Source: CAYIBD01 sp964361655
GTDB lineage: Bacteria; Patescibacteriota; Minisyncoccia; Sungbacterales; SURF-37
Assembly (NCBI GenBank): GCA_964361655.1
Contig: CAYIBD010000023.1
Location: forward strand, 1-11,127
DNA: 11,127 bases
Direction of reading: 5' to 3'
A program made the translations under genes and the position numbers. The notes below the pieces were generated by a model that had not been told where the DNA came from, made no database searches, and saw nothing but the letters and a program-made list of their open reading frames with translations. Positions 11,122 through 11,127 of this stretch are shown here, piece after piece; the stretch's first letter is position 1; each line of letters begins with the position of its first letter.

Positions 11122-11127
11122 ATGCGT

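Overview
The window reads as bacterial chromosomal DNA, probably from a Patescibacteria/CPR lineage (Parcubacteria-like) of moderate to high GC. That placement is inferred from style, not from a marker gene: tightly packed genes without Shine-Dalgarno (SD) sites, an orphan solute-binding protein with an N-terminal membrane anchor, a prepilin-like 'QKGF' membrane-anchored protein, and several families of short palindromic repeats, some lying in frame inside genes.

Layout. 1-263 holds degenerate GC-rich palindromic repeats. 264-752 (-) is an AT-rich gene for a membrane-anchored protein with an OB-like domain. 870-1116 is the most unusual region: on the minus strand a tRNA-Leu(CAG) is split between its variable arm and T arm, and the gap holds a complete second tRNA-Leu(CAG). 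14-bp inverted repeats bound the insert and a 20-bp inverted repeat bounds the whole unit. A good promoter (1217-1246) and a 67-bp palindromic element lie just upstream. 1321-4601 (-) is a four-gene operon: 4TM holin-like protein, SecG, family-5 solute-binding protein and cupin-type glucose-6-phosphate isomerase. 4637-4969 has no convincing gene but contains strong RNA/DNA secondary structure. 4970-6349 (-) is uvrC, and 6479-6862 (+) is an unknown small gene with its own promoter, leader hairpin and terminator; the two are transcribed divergently from overlapping -35 boxes. 7263-10184 (+) is uvrA. 10222-10860 (+) holds two small-protein genes, each followed by a copy of the same structured repeat, and then an intrinsic terminator. 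10919-11121 is a branched palindromic region of unknown nature.

How the parts work together. UvrA and UvrC belong to the same nucleotide excision repair pathway; uvrB is not in the window. Both carry peptides encoded by genomic repeats: four in UvrA and three in UvrC, from several repeat families, all in frame and all in linkers or loops. The operon combines membrane/secretion functions (holin-like protein, SecG, solute-binding protein) with one sugar-phosphate isomerase. Predicted promoters for the operon, uvrA and uvrC place transcription starts at or within a few bases of the start codon, suggesting leaderless or nearly leaderless mRNAs. The small orphan genes instead have strong SD sites.

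All calls come from reading the sequence; no similarity search or folding program was run.
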